Below the pieces are notes generated by a model. It had not been told where the DNA came from and did not search any database. It saw only the letters and a list, made by a program, of their open reading frames with translations. Shown piece after piece: positions 18,092-28,100 of a stretch of DNA of 64,000 nucleotides; positions within the stretch are counted from its first letter, which is position 1; each line of letters begins with the position of its first letter. The translations under genes and the position numbers were made by a program. Source of the stretch: Bacillota bacterium (GTDB lineage Bacteria > Bacillota > Clostridia > Lachnospirales > Lachnospiraceae); the NCBI GenBank assembly GCA_902363515.1, contig CABJAN010000012.1:37618-101617 (forward strand). The letters are read 5' to 3'.

Positions 18092-18790
18092 TCACCTCAT
18101 CTGAATGATTGCCCGGTTGATTCCATCATAAGCACCACGGGGCAGGGGAAGAACGGTGTGGTCATCTAAAAATACCTGCTTTTTTGTCACACGGCGGATA
18201 CTGGTAAGATTTACCAGAAAGGAACGGCCCATGCGGTAAAAACGTTCATCCAGTTCTTTTTCCAGATTTCCAAGAGCCATTTTTACGGTATAGTCTTCCA
18301 GGCCATGTATGGTCACATAATTGCCGGAAACTTCTGCATAACGGATTTGATAAACAGGAAGAATGACCATTTCCCCTGAAATTTCCAGGTACAGAACTTT
18401 TTCATTTCTGGAAATTTTTTCTGCTGCCCTGGAAAGTACATCCATCAGTTTCTCTTCTTTCACTGGTTTCATGAGATAGTGGAGTGCAGCCACCTCATAA
18501 CCTTCTGAGATATAGTCAGAATATCCGGTAATAAAGATAATCTGAACCGTCTGATTTTCCCTGCGGATTTTTTTCGCCATGGTGACACCATCCATGCCAT
18601 TCATCTCAATATCCAGAAGCAGGATATCAAAGTCTTTCTCTTCCTCATAGAAAAAAAGAAAATTTTCAGCGGAAACAAATTCCAGAAGCTGTACTTGGTG
18701 TCCATGGGTCTGTGCCCAGTTTTTCACCAGATTGGAAAGAAATGTCCGGTCTGGTGCAGAGTCATCGCAGACTGCAATTTTATAGTTCAT
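18092..18790 (-). CDS. LytTR-family response regulator
   Basis: A 232-aa regulator with a receiver domain (acidic pocket VCDDSAPD, phosphoacceptor in LLLDIEMNGMDG) and a C-terminal LytTR DNA-binding domain (about residues 130-230, with FYRMGRSFLVNL). Ribosome site AGGAGGAAG precedes the ATG. It forms a pair with the GHKL kinase and likely activates the exporter genes through the direct repeats at 17381-17410. An ATPase gene lies 18 bp upstream and may be cotranscribed. Confidence 0.92.
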   Translation of the reverse strand: MNYKIAVCDDSAPDRTFLSNLVKNWAQTHGHQVQLLEFVSAENFLFFYEEEKDFDILLLDIEMNGMDGVTMAKKIRRENQTVQIIFITGYSDYISEGYEVAALHYLMKPVKEEKLMDVLSRAAEKISRNEKVLYLEISGEMVILPVYQIRYAEVSGNYVTIHGLEDYTVKMALGNLEKELDERFYRMGRSFLVNLTSIRRVTKKQVFLDDHTVLPLPRGAYDGINRAIIQMR

Positions 18791-18808
18791 GTCCTCTTCC
18801 TCCTGGTT

Positions 18809-20500
18809 TTATCTACGATACCGGTTAAAGCAGGAGTAAATTTCCTGTTTTCTTGGCCGTGCAAGGCCGCAGGGGGTGTAAGAGGAGCTGCATACACTGC
18901 CAAGTCCCTGGGTTTCCAGCTTTGTTTCCAGTGCTTCTACAATCTGTGAAACAGTCTTTTTGTTGTCAATGAGATGTTCTCTTGCATATTTCAGCAATTC
19001 CCCAAGAGCAGCAGTCTGTTCCTGGTCAGCAAGCTGTTCGATATAACGCAGATCCACGGTTTCTTTTCCAATAGAAAAAGAGTCTTTGCTGTGAGTTTTT
19101 AACTTCAGTTCTTTGTAAGCATCGCGTTTCACAGGAGGGGCGGACATGATCCGCTTTGCCTGTGGCAGGTGAAAGGGGGATGCATCTGATGCTGTCAGTG
19201 GGAAATCTTTGCACATAGCTTTTACCTTTTTCGTGATATCCAGAGCATGATAATTGTCCATCTGGATAATGGTATCTGCAATGTGGAAAAACGCCCCGGA
19301 ACTTCCGGCTACTAGAATCGTGGAAATTCCTGCCTGTTCAAATAAATCTCCTGCACGCTCCAGAAATGGAGTGATGGGTTCTTTTTCCCGGCTGATGACC
19401 TGCTGCATGAAAGTGTCCCGCACCATAAAATTGGTGGCAGAGGTATCTTCATCCAGTAAAAGAAGCTGGATTCCTGCCTCTATGCCTTCTGCAATCCCGG
19501 CAGCCTGGGAGGTGCTTCCGCTGGCATCCAGGGTGGAGAAGCAGTGGGTGTCTTTTTTATTCGGCAGGTCGTTGATGAACATAGAAATATCCACATCCTT
19601 GATAAATCTTCCGTCTTCGGAGCGGAGTTTTAGCGCGGTGTCATCTGTAATTACATACTCTCTGCCGTCTCCCTGGATGTGGTTATACACGCCTGCCTCC
19701 AGTGCATTTAACAGAGTGGATTTGCCATGGTATCCCCCTCCGGCAATGAGGGTGATGCCCACGGGAATCCCCATTCCTGTTATGGTACCTTTATGGGGAA
19801 GCTGCATTTCTACCCGCAGAGAAGCAGGAGAGGAAAAGGAGACACTGTTTTTCATAGGTTTCTGGGAAATACCGCTCTGTCTTGGAAGAATGGCGTTGTC
19901 AGCAACAAAGGCTGCCAAATTTCGCTTCTTTAATTCCTTGCGGATATATGCCTGGTCTTCCGCTAGAAAGATTGCGGCTTCTACTTCTTTTGGGTTTAAA
20001 TTTTTATAATAAAGAGCCTTTTTCACACAGACAGGAAGAAAATCAAAAAGGATTTTTTCTAGTTCTTGTGCGTTAATGGTTCTTCCGTTTGCAGGAAAAC
20101 CGACACAGAAGCGGAGAATGACTTCTTTTGTCGTGATTTCGCAGGCAGTACGCTCCAGGATTTCCTGGCCGCAGACAGTAGAAGTGATTAGACCGCTTTT
20201 GCCGGAACCTTTGGCACGAAAGCTGTAAGAGCGGATTTGTTCCTCAAATTTCCGGAGAATCAGATCCTGGAGGGCAATCCTGGTATCTGAGGAGGCAAAG
20301 CAGAAGTCAGGAAAACCTGCCTGTCTGCCGCTTACCCGTACGCTTAGATGAGATGGAGAGGCAAAAGGGTCGCCCTGTACGTGATCAATGGTCAGCACAT
20401 GGGTGCCAAAATCATAACTGCCTTTTAAACTTTTGTAGGCAGGATAACTCTTTCGATTTATGGAAGCAAGCATTTGTTTTAATTGGATTGAAGTTGACAT
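18809..20500 (-). CDS. predicted ABC-class ATPase (COG3044-like)
   Basis: A 563-aa cytosolic P-loop protein. Walker A is GGGYHGKSTLL near residue 250, Walker B is IQLLLLDEDTSATN near 350 and a late AGSSG block follows. This matches the predicted ABC-class ATPases found alone in many Firmicutes, whose function is unknown. The open frame extends upstream to 20632, but that part is the antisense of tRNA-Arg; the ATG at 20500 with AAAGGA upstream is the true start. Confidence 0.85.
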   Translation of the reverse strand: MSTSIQLKQMLASINRKSYPAYKSLKGSYDFGTHVLTIDHVQGDPFASPSHLSVRVSGRQAGFPDFCFASSDTRIALQDLILRKFEEQIRSYSFRAKGSGKSGLITSTVCGQEILERTACEITTKEVILRFCVGFPANGRTINAQELEKILFDFLPVCVKKALYYKNLNPKEVEAAIFLAEDQAYIRKELKKRNLAAFVADNAILPRQSGISQKPMKNSVSFSSPASLRVEMQLPHKGTITGMGIPVGITLIAGGGYHGKSTLLNALEAGVYNHIQGDGREYVITDDTALKLRSEDGRFIKDVDISMFINDLPNKKDTHCFSTLDASGSTSQAAGIAEGIEAGIQLLLLDEDTSATNFMVRDTFMQQVISREKEPITPFLERAGDLFEQAGISTILVAGSSGAFFHIADTIIQMDNYHALDITKKVKAMCKDFPLTASDASPFHLPQAKRIMSAPPVKRDAYKELKLKTHSKDSFSIGKETVDLRYIEQLADQEQTAALGELLKYAREHLIDNKKTVSQIVEALETKLETQGLGSVCSSSYTPCGLARPRKQEIYSCFNRYRR

Positions 20501-20545
20501 AAGATATACAAGTCCTTTCATCACAGATAAATATTTAAACAGAAA

Positions 20546-20580
20546 CAAAAAAGCGGAAATCCCAAAAAGAATTTCCGCTT
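20546..20580 (-). terminator. terminator of the tRNA-Arg gene
   Basis: A perfect 10-bp stem (20551-20560 with 20571-20580) followed on the minus strand by a T run. Confidence 0.85.
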
Positions 20581-20586
20581 CAAATA

Positions 20587-20660
20587 CGTGCGTTAGAGGA
20601 TTCGAACCCCCGACCTTTTGGTCCGTAGCCAAACGCTCTATCCAGCTGAGCTAAACGCAC
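20587..20660 (-). tRNA. tRNA-Arg (anticodon ACG)
   Basis: A 74-nt cloverleaf read on the minus strand. Acceptor GTGCGTT pairs with AACGCAC, D arm GCTCAGCTGGATAGAGC, anticodon stem TTTGG/CCAAA around CTACGGA, and T arm GGGGGTTCGAATCCTCT. CCA is not encoded. A perfect-consensus promoter and a terminator flank it. Confidence 0.95.
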
Positions 20661-20694
20661 ATGTTATTTACTGTTGTGCCTCACAACAAAAAAG

Positions 20695-20723
20695 ATTATA
20701 TGATAGAAAATTGAAAATGTCAA
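20695..20723 (-). promoter_or_regulatory. promoter of tRNA-Arg
   Basis: On the minus strand TTGACA (20718-20723), a 17-bp spacer and TATAAT (20695-20700), all at consensus, 35 bases upstream of the tRNA. Confidence 0.85.
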
Positions 20724-20829
20724 CACTTTTTTTGAAAAAAATTATTTTTTTAGAAGGAGATTTTTTTCTGGAAGATTTCCTCAATGCGTGATAAGATGGA
20801 AATAGAAAAAACATAAGGGAGGGAATTGC

Positions 20830-21525
20830 ATGGTTTGGAACAGAATAGACCTGAAAAATTTCGCCAAAGATTCCATGAGAAAAAATTATGGAGCCTGTGT
20901 GTTGGCAGCTTTTTTGATAAGCCTCGTTCTGGGGTTGGATGCGGGTACCTTGAGTCAACTGGAAGATTTTGAGATGTATATTCCAGAAGGAATTACGGTT
21001 ACTGTGAGCTGGATGACTTTGCTGATTGCCATATTTGCAGGAAACGTGTTCACTGTTGGCTGCTGTCGGTTTTTTGTGGAAAACAGAGAATATCAGGCGC
21101 CGGTATCCAAAGTGTTCCATGGATTTCAAAGTGGGCATTACACCAATGCAGTATGGATTATGTTCCTTAGGGACGTGAAGATCGTTCTTTGGACGTTTCT
21201 TTTCGTTATTCCAGGTATTGTGAAGACCTATGAATACCGTATGGTGCCTTATATTTTGGCAGATCAGCCGGATATTTCAGCTAGAGATGCTTTTGCCATA
21301 TCCAGGGAAATGATGAGGGGACAGAAAGTGGACGCTTGGATTTTAGATGTATCTTTTCTTGGATGGTGGTTTGCTGCTACATTTACCTGCGGACTTTTGG
21401 GGATTTTCTGGACAGGGCCTTATGTACATGCCACCAATGCGGAATTGTACGCAGTCCTTCGGGAGAATTGGATGAGAAAACAGAATATGGGGCAATCTTA
21501 TGGAACACAGGGGGAGACATTTTAA
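20830..21525 (+). CDS. DUF975 family membrane protein
   Basis: A 231-aa membrane protein with four to five hydrophobic segments. It shows the family features: an N-terminal amphipathic stretch (LKNFAKDSMRKNYG), a central PGIVKTYEYRMVPYILAD block, and a C-terminal PYVHATNAELYAVL. Function is unknown. The ATG follows AGGGAGGG. The DivIVA-like gene starts 24 bp after it, so the two may form an operon. Confidence 0.85.
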   Translation: MVWNRIDLKNFAKDSMRKNYGACVLAAFLISLVLGLDAGTLSQLEDFEMYIPEGITVTVSWMTLLIAIFAGNVFTVGCCRFFVENREYQAPVSKVFHGFQSGHYTNAVWIMFLRDVKIVLWTFLFVIPGIVKTYEYRMVPYILADQPDISARDAFAISREMMRGQKVDAWILDVSFLGWWFAATFTCGLLGIFWTGPYVHATNAELYAVLRENWMRKQNMGQSYGTQGETF

Positions 21526-21549
21526 GTATTTGACTAAGGGGAGAAAAGC

Positions 21550-22170
21550 ATGGAGAATGAACTTACATTCCGTACCTCAGTGGGCGGGTATCGGAAAGAC
21601 GAAGTAATAGAATATGTGGAAAATTTAAATGATGAGATGTTCCACATGAAGAAAACCTATGAAGATGAAATTGGCAGGTTGAGAATGAAAGTGCAGGAAC
21701 TGGAAACCTTGCTACAGCAGGAGAAAAGTGAGGCCGCCCAGCTGGAGGGAGAGCAGCATGCCAAAATTGAAAATCTGGAACAGGAGAATACAAATTTAAA
21801 AGAGAATCTGGATACTGTCACAAAAGAGCTGGAGCAGGTGCGGATGCAGTACCAAAAGACAGAGGAACAGAGAGACAGGGAAGCCAGAGAAAAACAAAAT
21901 ATTAAGGAGAAACTGGCGAAAGAAATTTTACGTCTTCGCGCGGAGAATCAGGTCCTTCGGGAGAATTGGAAAGATGCAGAAAATCGAGCTGGCTGTAAAG
22001 AGGATTATGAAGCAGTAAGGGAGGCTGTTTCAGAAGCCCAGTTTAAAATTACAGAATATGTGAACATTATCAATAAAACCCAGGAAAGTTTGGGAGAAAC
22101 TTACCAGCGAATGAATGGTATTAAAAAGAAAATTGCAGAGGAAATTGAAAAAGCAACAAAGAAGAAATAA
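21550..22170 (+). CDS. DivIVA-like coiled-coil protein
   Basis: A 206-aa protein that begins with a DivIVA-like N-terminal segment (FRTSVGGYRKDEVIEYVENL, residues 6-25), followed by a long heptad-rich coiled coil (about 28-140) and a helical tail. DivIVA proteins bind curved membranes and guide septum or pole functions. This copy is shorter and more divergent than the main cell-division DivIVA. The next gene starts 9 bp downstream. Confidence 0.75.
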   Translation: MENELTFRTSVGGYRKDEVIEYVENLNDEMFHMKKTYEDEIGRLRMKVQELETLLQQEKSEAAQLEGEQHAKIENLEQENTNLKENLDTVTKELEQVRMQYQKTEEQRDREAREKQNIKEKLAKEILRLRAENQVLRENWKDAENRAGCKEDYEAVREAVSEAQFKITEYVNIINKTQESLGETYQRMNGIKKKIAEEIEKATKKK

Positions 22171-22179
22171 GGAATTACT

Positions 22180-23079
22180 ATGATTGAGATATTAGATGGA
22201 ATACATGAAACCATTAATTATGGAGATTCTCTGGGATTTAGATTGTATCATAATATAGAATATGAAGATTATCCGGAACACTGGCATGCAGGTATTGAAA
22301 TAATTATGCCTATCCGGGAGGGGTACAGGGTGATTTCAGGAAATGATGTGTATGATTTGGGTGAGGGAGACATTATCATTTTGAATACCAGTGTACTTCA
22401 TTCTTTGAAAGCGCCGCCCACAGGAGAGCGGGTTATTTTGCAGTTTAGTATTTCCTTACTACATTCATTAAAGGAAATGGAAACACTGCTAACTTTGTTA
22501 CCGCCAATCACCTGTCTTAGAAAAGCGGAGGAAGATAGTGGAATTTATGTTTATGTGAAGGAACGGATGGATCGGATCATTGAGGAATATAAGGAAAAGC
22601 AACCTTTTTGTGAGGCAATGATTTATGCAGATTTAATTAATGTGTTTGCAGCCCTTGGACGTAGAGCTACAGAGGGAATGTATGACAGAACCAAAGGGCA
22701 AGAGGGAAACACCACCGTGAAACAAAAGGAATATATGGAAACCGTATTAAATGCCTGCAGTTATATTAATCACCATTATCAGGAAAATATTACACTAGAG
22801 CAGGTAGCATCTATCAGTGGTTTTTCCAAATTCCATTTTACCAGAATTTTTAAACAATGTATGGACATGACATTTTATGAATATCTGAATGAGAAGCGGA
22901 TTACGAAAGCAGAGGAGCTTTTGTACACCACAGTGCTGAGTATTACGGATATTGCTATGAATTCGGGATTTTCATCCATTAGTGCATTTAACAGAACTTT
23001 TAAATCTATCAAAGGGTGTTCGCCTAGTGAATACAGAAATAAACTTTATATTTGCCCAAAGGATACAGGAGAAGGGTGA
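22180..23079 (+). CDS. AraC family transcriptional regulator
   Basis: A 299-aa regulator. A cupin-like sensing domain (residues about 10-150, with HWHAGIEIIMPI near residue 34) is joined to a C-terminal double helix-turn-helix (about 190-290, VASISGFSKFHFTRIFK and IAMNSGFSSISAFNRTFK). Its position just before the glucuronoxylan genes suggests that it activates them in response to a sugar. A terminator separates it from the acetylesterase gene. Confidence 0.9.
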   Translation: MIEILDGIHETINYGDSLGFRLYHNIEYEDYPEHWHAGIEIIMPIREGYRVISGNDVYDLGEGDIIILNTSVLHSLKAPPTGERVILQFSISLLHSLKEMETLLTLLPPITCLRKAEEDSGIYVYVKERMDRIIEEYKEKQPFCEAMIYADLINVFAALGRRATEGMYDRTKGQEGNTTVKQKEYMETVLNACSYINHHYQENITLEQVASISGFSKFHFTRIFKQCMDMTFYEYLNEKRITKAEELLYTTVLSITDIAMNSGFSSISAFNRTFKSIKGCSPSEYRNKLYICPKDTGEG

Positions 23080-23102
23080 AATTGTAGAATGAAATCAGAA
23101 TC

Positions 23103-23141
23103 AGAGCACGGTCTGGAGGCAGACCGCTCTGGTTCTTTTTT
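23103..23141 (+). terminator. terminator after the AraC regulator
   Basis: Stem AGAGCACGGTCTG with CAGACCGCTCT around GAGG, followed by a T-rich run (TTCTTTTTT). Confidence 0.85.
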
Positions 23142-23280
23142 GTGCTGAAAACATCGCAACAAATGCAAGGAAGAAGGCAAGATTTAAGAAGTGAAAATAA
23201 GGAGGAAAGGATAAGATGACTACAGTGGGTATTTTATAAGAAAAAAGAAAAACAGGCGAAAGGATGGGGGATAGGAAAAC
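23142..23280 (+). promoter_or_regulatory. leader region of the glucuronoxylan locus
   Basis: 139 bases between the AraC terminator and the acetylesterase gene. It holds a strong ribosome site (AAGGAGG at 23199-23205) before a 7-codon open frame, MTTVGIL (23216-23239), and a second ribosome site (GGGGGA) before the real start. The tiny frame could be a leader peptide or chance. I could not place a convincing promoter. Confidence 0.35.
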
Positions 23281-25161
23281 ATGAAACTGCCAAAATTATT
23301 TCAGGATGGTTGCGTGTTGCAGCAGGGAGAAGGAACCAAAATATGGGGATTTGGAGAACCTGGGATGCAGGTAAGTGTTTGTATTCAGGAACAGCAGATT
23401 TTTGGGAAAATCAGTCACAGTGGACGATTTGAGCTGGAACTTCCAAGACTGCTTCCAGGAGGACCATATGCGCTGACGATTCAGGAAGAAACAAAGGGAA
23501 ACGCTCAAGTTTATCAGGTATTTGTAGGAGATGTGTTTGTGTGTGCAGGACAGTCAAATATGGAGTTGCCTATGCGTCGGGTAGCTGTGCGTTATCCGGA
23601 GGAATTTGAAAATGGAGGTTGTGAGGGGGTTCATATCTATAAGGTCATGGAGAATCCGGAATTTCAGCAGACCCTGCAGGAGCATAGAGAGGCAGCCTGG
23701 CATACCTGTGGGAAGGAATATTTGGAAGAAGCTTCTGCTATGTCTTATTTTCTGGGGAAATATTTATATGAAAAAAGGAGAGTTCCTATTGGAATTTTGA
23801 ATTTAAGTCTTGGAGGAACACCGGCAGAAGCATGGATAAGTAGAGAAGGTTTGAAGGATTATCCGGAACTTTTGGAAACTGCCATAAAGTATGAAGATGA
23901 AGAATTACGTACAAAGATTGTAGAGAAGTATGAGAAAGATATCTGGGAGTGGCATAAAAATTTAGAGATACAAGAAGCAAGTACAACAGCAGGGAAACAA
24001 GGCGTTATCCAGATCCCAGGATGCTTAAAAGAGCAGGGATTACCTGGATTTTGCGGGGTGATATGTCTTTCCAGAACCTTTCAGATGCCAGAAGGTGCAG
24101 AGGAGGAGACTGGACTTTTGCGTTTTGGGACATTGGTAGATAGTGACAAGGTGTTTATTAATGGAGTATTGGTAGGAGAAACTGGTTATCGCTATCCGCC
24201 AAGACGTTATCCGATTCCAAAAGGCGTGTTAAAAACAGGAGAAAATCACATTGCTATTCGCCTGGTGTGTCAGGAAGGAGATGGAAGAATAACCTCTGGA
24301 AAAAATCATGACTTAGTATTGGAACAGGGGAAGAAAATTCTGTTAGATGGTCAGTGGAAATATGAGATAAAAGCAACATCAGATCCAGCTCCAATACAGG
24401 AGTTTCTAAATCGCAAGCCCGCATGTTTGTTTCAGGGAATGGTAGCTCCATGTATCCCATATTCCGTGAAAGGTGTGGTTTGGTATCAAGGGGAATCCAA
24501 TGACAGACATCCGGAGCAGTATGAAAGCCTGTTACAGTCTTTAATCTTGGACTGGAGAAAACACTGGAAGCAGAAGAGCCTGCCCTTTGTCATTGTACAG
24601 TTGCCCAATTGTGGGATTGATATTGCTCCGGGAGAAGCCTGGCCTCTTATTCGGAGAGCCCAGAGCAAAGCAGTTCGGTTACCGGATGTAGCAGTGACTG
24701 TAAATCTGGATATTGGAGAAGATAATGATTTACATCCTTTAAATAAAAAAGAAGCAGCGAGAAGAGCTGGGCTTGCCCTGGAATATTTAGTATATGGGAA
24801 AAAGATATCCTACCAGGGACCGAAAGTGAAAACTGCATTTTGGGATGAAGAGTCAAGAAAACTGGTGCTGAAATTTGTTACAGGAGACGGTGGAGAGTTG
24901 AAGGTACTGGAAGGAGAAACACCTGCAGGATTTGAAGTAGATACTGGTGCTGGGGTTTTCCAAAAGGCGGAAGCGTGCATAGAGAAAGACAAGGTCTTTT
25001 TGGATTGTGGAGAAAGACAAGAAATTAGACGTGTTCGATATGCTTGGAGTTGTACACCAGGCAGAAAACTTTTGTGTAATCAGGCAGGACTTTTGGCCGA
25101 GCCTTTTGAACTGGAAATTTCAGGGGAAACGAGGAGGAGAAAGTATGAAAACGTTATTTAA
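23281..25161 (+). CDS. sialate O-acetylesterase-like carbohydrate esterase
   Basis: A 626-aa SGNH-type esterase of the sialate/xylan O-acetylesterase group. The nucleophile Ser92 is in AGQSNMELPM (residues 89-98), a second conserved block VWYQGESND follows, and the catalytic pair Asp483/His485 is in NDLHPLNK; a beta-sandwich insert lies between. No signal peptide, so it is cytosolic. Given the alpha-glucuronidases downstream, removal of acetyl groups from imported xylo-oligosaccharides is the likely role (inference). It overlaps the GH2 gene by 17 bp. Confidence 0.88.
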   Translation: MKLPKLFQDGCVLQQGEGTKIWGFGEPGMQVSVCIQEQQIFGKISHSGRFELELPRLLPGGPYALTIQEETKGNAQVYQVFVGDVFVCAGQSNMELPMRRVAVRYPEEFENGGCEGVHIYKVMENPEFQQTLQEHREAAWHTCGKEYLEEASAMSYFLGKYLYEKRRVPIGILNLSLGGTPAEAWISREGLKDYPELLETAIKYEDEELRTKIVEKYEKDIWEWHKNLEIQEASTTAGKQGVIQIPGCLKEQGLPGFCGVICLSRTFQMPEGAEEETGLLRFGTLVDSDKVFINGVLVGETGYRYPPRRYPIPKGVLKTGENHIAIRLVCQEGDGRITSGKNHDLVLEQGKKILLDGQWKYEIKATSDPAPIQEFLNRKPACLFQGMVAPCIPYSVKGVVWYQGESNDRHPEQYESLLQSLILDWRKHWKQKSLPFVIVQLPNCGIDIAPGEAWPLIRRAQSKAVRLPDVAVTVNLDIGEDNDLHPLNKKEAARRAGLALEYLVYGKKISYQGPKVKTAFWDEESRKLVLKFVTGDGGELKVLEGETPAGFEVDTGAGVFQKAEACIEKDKVFLDCGERQEIRRVRYAWSCTPGRKLLCNQAGLLAEPFELEISGETRRRKYENVI

Positions 25162-28100
25162 TGACGGATGGGAATTTACAAAACAGCCGTTACATACTAC
25201 TTATGAGGCAATCATGGAGAAACAGAAAGAGTTTGAACCAGTGGGGCTGCCCCATGATTGGCTTATATATCAGACTGGAAATTTGTATGAAGACAGTACA
25301 GGATGGTATCGAAAGAGGTTTGTCTGGAGTAAGCAAGAGAAGGAACTTGTGTTTTTAAGGTTTGACGGTATTTACATGGATAGCAAAGTTTATGTAAATG
25401 GAAAAAAGGTAAGGGAATGGAAGTATGGGTATTCTGCTTTTGAGACAGAAATCACAGAAAATCTTGTAAACGGTGAAAATGAAATTTTGGTATCAGCAGA
25501 TTTTCAAGCTCCAAACAGCAGATGGTATTCCGGAGCTGGAATTTATCGTAATGTATGGATTCGTAGAACACCTGTGGAGCATTTTGTTGCAGATGGAATT
25601 TATTTTTCAGCAAAAAAAGAGACAACAGAAGAATGGAGCATTTCAATTCATACGGAAGTAGAAGGACAAGATCTCTATGTGGAATACGCTTTGCGAGAAA
25701 AAGGAAGTGAAATCTGGGAACCGTTAACTGGGAACAGAGAGCCATTAGAAACAGGAGAATATTTCAAAAGCAGTATTAATAATCCTAAAATATGGGATGT
25801 AGAACATCCATTTTGCTATGAATTAGCAGTTACTTTGAAGAAAGACCAAGAAATTTTGCAAAGGGAAGTTCAAACAGTTGGATTTCGAACTCTGGACTTT
25901 TCTCCGGAAACAGGTTTTTCTTTAAATGGAAGGAAACTGAAGTTAAACGGTGTTTGCGAGCATCATGATTTAGGGTGTCTGGGAGCTGCTTATCATAGCC
26001 AGGCAATGAGACGAAAACTGGAAATTTTGAAAAAAATGGGGGTTAATGCCATCCGAACCGCCCATAATATGCCTGCTCAGGATCTCATGGAACTTACAGA
26101 TGAGATGGGTATTTTAGTAGTATCCGAGGCCTTTGACTGCTGGGAATCACCTAAGAATCCCTATGATTATGCAAGATTTTTCCCTCAGTGGTATCAAAAA
26201 GATGTAGAGAGCTGGATTCGTAGAGACAGAAATCATCCAAGCCTGATTATGTGGAGCATTGGAAATGAGATTTATGATACCCATGTGAGCAGCACAAAAG
26301 GAAAAGAATGGATGGAAAAACTTATAGCAGAAGTACGTAGATATGATTCTTTGAAAAATGCTGCGGTTACTTTGGGATCCAATTATATGCCATGGGAAAA
26401 TACTCAGAAATGTGCGGATGTTATAAAGCTTATTGGTTATAATTATGGAGAAAATTATTATGAAGAACACCATGAAAAGCATCCAGATTGGATGATTTAT
26501 GGAAGTGAAACGGGTTCTATTGTTCAGAGCCGCGGAATTTATCATTTCCCTTACCAGCAGTCTGTACTGGCAGATGAGGATGAACAGTGTTCTTCTCTTG
26601 GAAATTCTACCACAAGCTGGGGGGCAAAATCTACAGAAGCATGTATTTTGGCAGAGAGAGATCATCCTTATTCCTGTGGACAATTTATCTGGACGGGTTT
26701 TGATTACATAGGAGAACCAACTCCTTATCACACTAGGAATTCTTATTTTGGACAGATAGATACAGCAGGATTTCCAAAAGATTCTTACTATATTTATCAA
26801 GCAGCTTGGACGGATTATAAGAAAGCTCCTATGGTACATATTTTCCCTTACTGGGACTTTAATGAAGGTCAGTTTATAGATTTAAGAGTATGCTCCAATG
26901 CACCGGTAGTAGAAGTGTTTTTTAATGGAAAGAGTCAGGGGACTTTTACCATTGATCACGAAAATGGAATGGAACTTACCGGACATTGGCAGCTTCCTTA
27001 TAAAGAAGGAGAAATCAGGGCAGTGGCCTGTGATGAAAGTGGAAGAATTGTGGCAGAGGAGGTGCGTTATTCTTTTGGAGAGGCAAAACGTATTCTTCTG
27101 AAACCTCAAAAACAAAGTCTGCGGGCAAATGGGGAAGATTTACTGTTTCTGGAAATTTCCATGGAAGATGAAAATGGTTATCCTGTGGAAAATGCTAATA
27201 ACCGAGTTCTGATTCAGACAGAAGGAGCAGGTGCATTAGTTGGAACAGATAATGGAGACAGTACGGATACAGAGGAGTATAAAAAGTCTTGTAGAAGACT
27301 GTTCAGTGGAAAACTTCTAGCAGTATTTAAAGCAGGGACAGAACCTGGAAATTTAAGAATAAGAGTAAGCTCTCCTGGGATGGAGGACGTGTACCTGGAA
27401 ATTCCAGTGGAGTTATCTGAGGTACGTGAAGGAATCAGTTCAATAGCTTATCTGGCAGGAGAAGAAGAAAAATTATTTTCACAGGAAATTCCGGTTCGGA
27501 AAATCTGCATGACCAGCAGCAAGGGTCTTCATTTACACGAGGGAAATCTAGAAACAGAGGTAAGCGCGAAGCTTTGCCCAAGTACAGCCTGGGATCAGGA
27601 GGTTTTCTGGAGTGTTGTAGACGATGCTGGAATACCACTGAAGATTGCTGAAATTGAGCCTGAGGGACAAAAGGTAAAGGTAACAGCAAAAAGTGACGGA
27701 CAGTTCCGCTTGCGTTGCATGTCCAAATGCGGAACAGAGAAAGTAAGGATTATTTCTCAGTTGGAGTTTATGATTACTGGTCTTGGAACAGCATTTACCA
27801 ATCCATATGAGTTTGTCAGTGCAGGCCTATATGATTACAGCAAGGGTGAGGTAGGGAATGGAAACGAACATGGTGTAGCAACAGCAAGAGGCGGAGAAAC
27901 CCATGTTGGATTCCGTGATATTGATTTCGGCGCTTATGGGTCAGATGAAATTATTCTTCCGATTTTTGCTCTTACGGATGATCCTTATGAATTAGAAATT
28001 TATGAGGGAATGCCAGATGAGGGTGGTGTGTCTCTTGGAAAATTTGTGTATCAGATGCCTAAAAAATGGAATGTATATCAGACAGTCGTGTATAAGCTGA

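Noticed and set aside
20588..20632. N-terminal extension of the ATPase gene (18809) reading through tRNA-Arg
   Set aside because: The extra residues are the antisense of the tRNA gene, and the tRNA terminator lies between. The ATG at 20500 is used instead.
26147..26839. 230-aa minus-strand frame inside the GH2 gene
   Set aside because: It is opposite the conserved catalytic barrel of GH2 and shows no recognisable domain.
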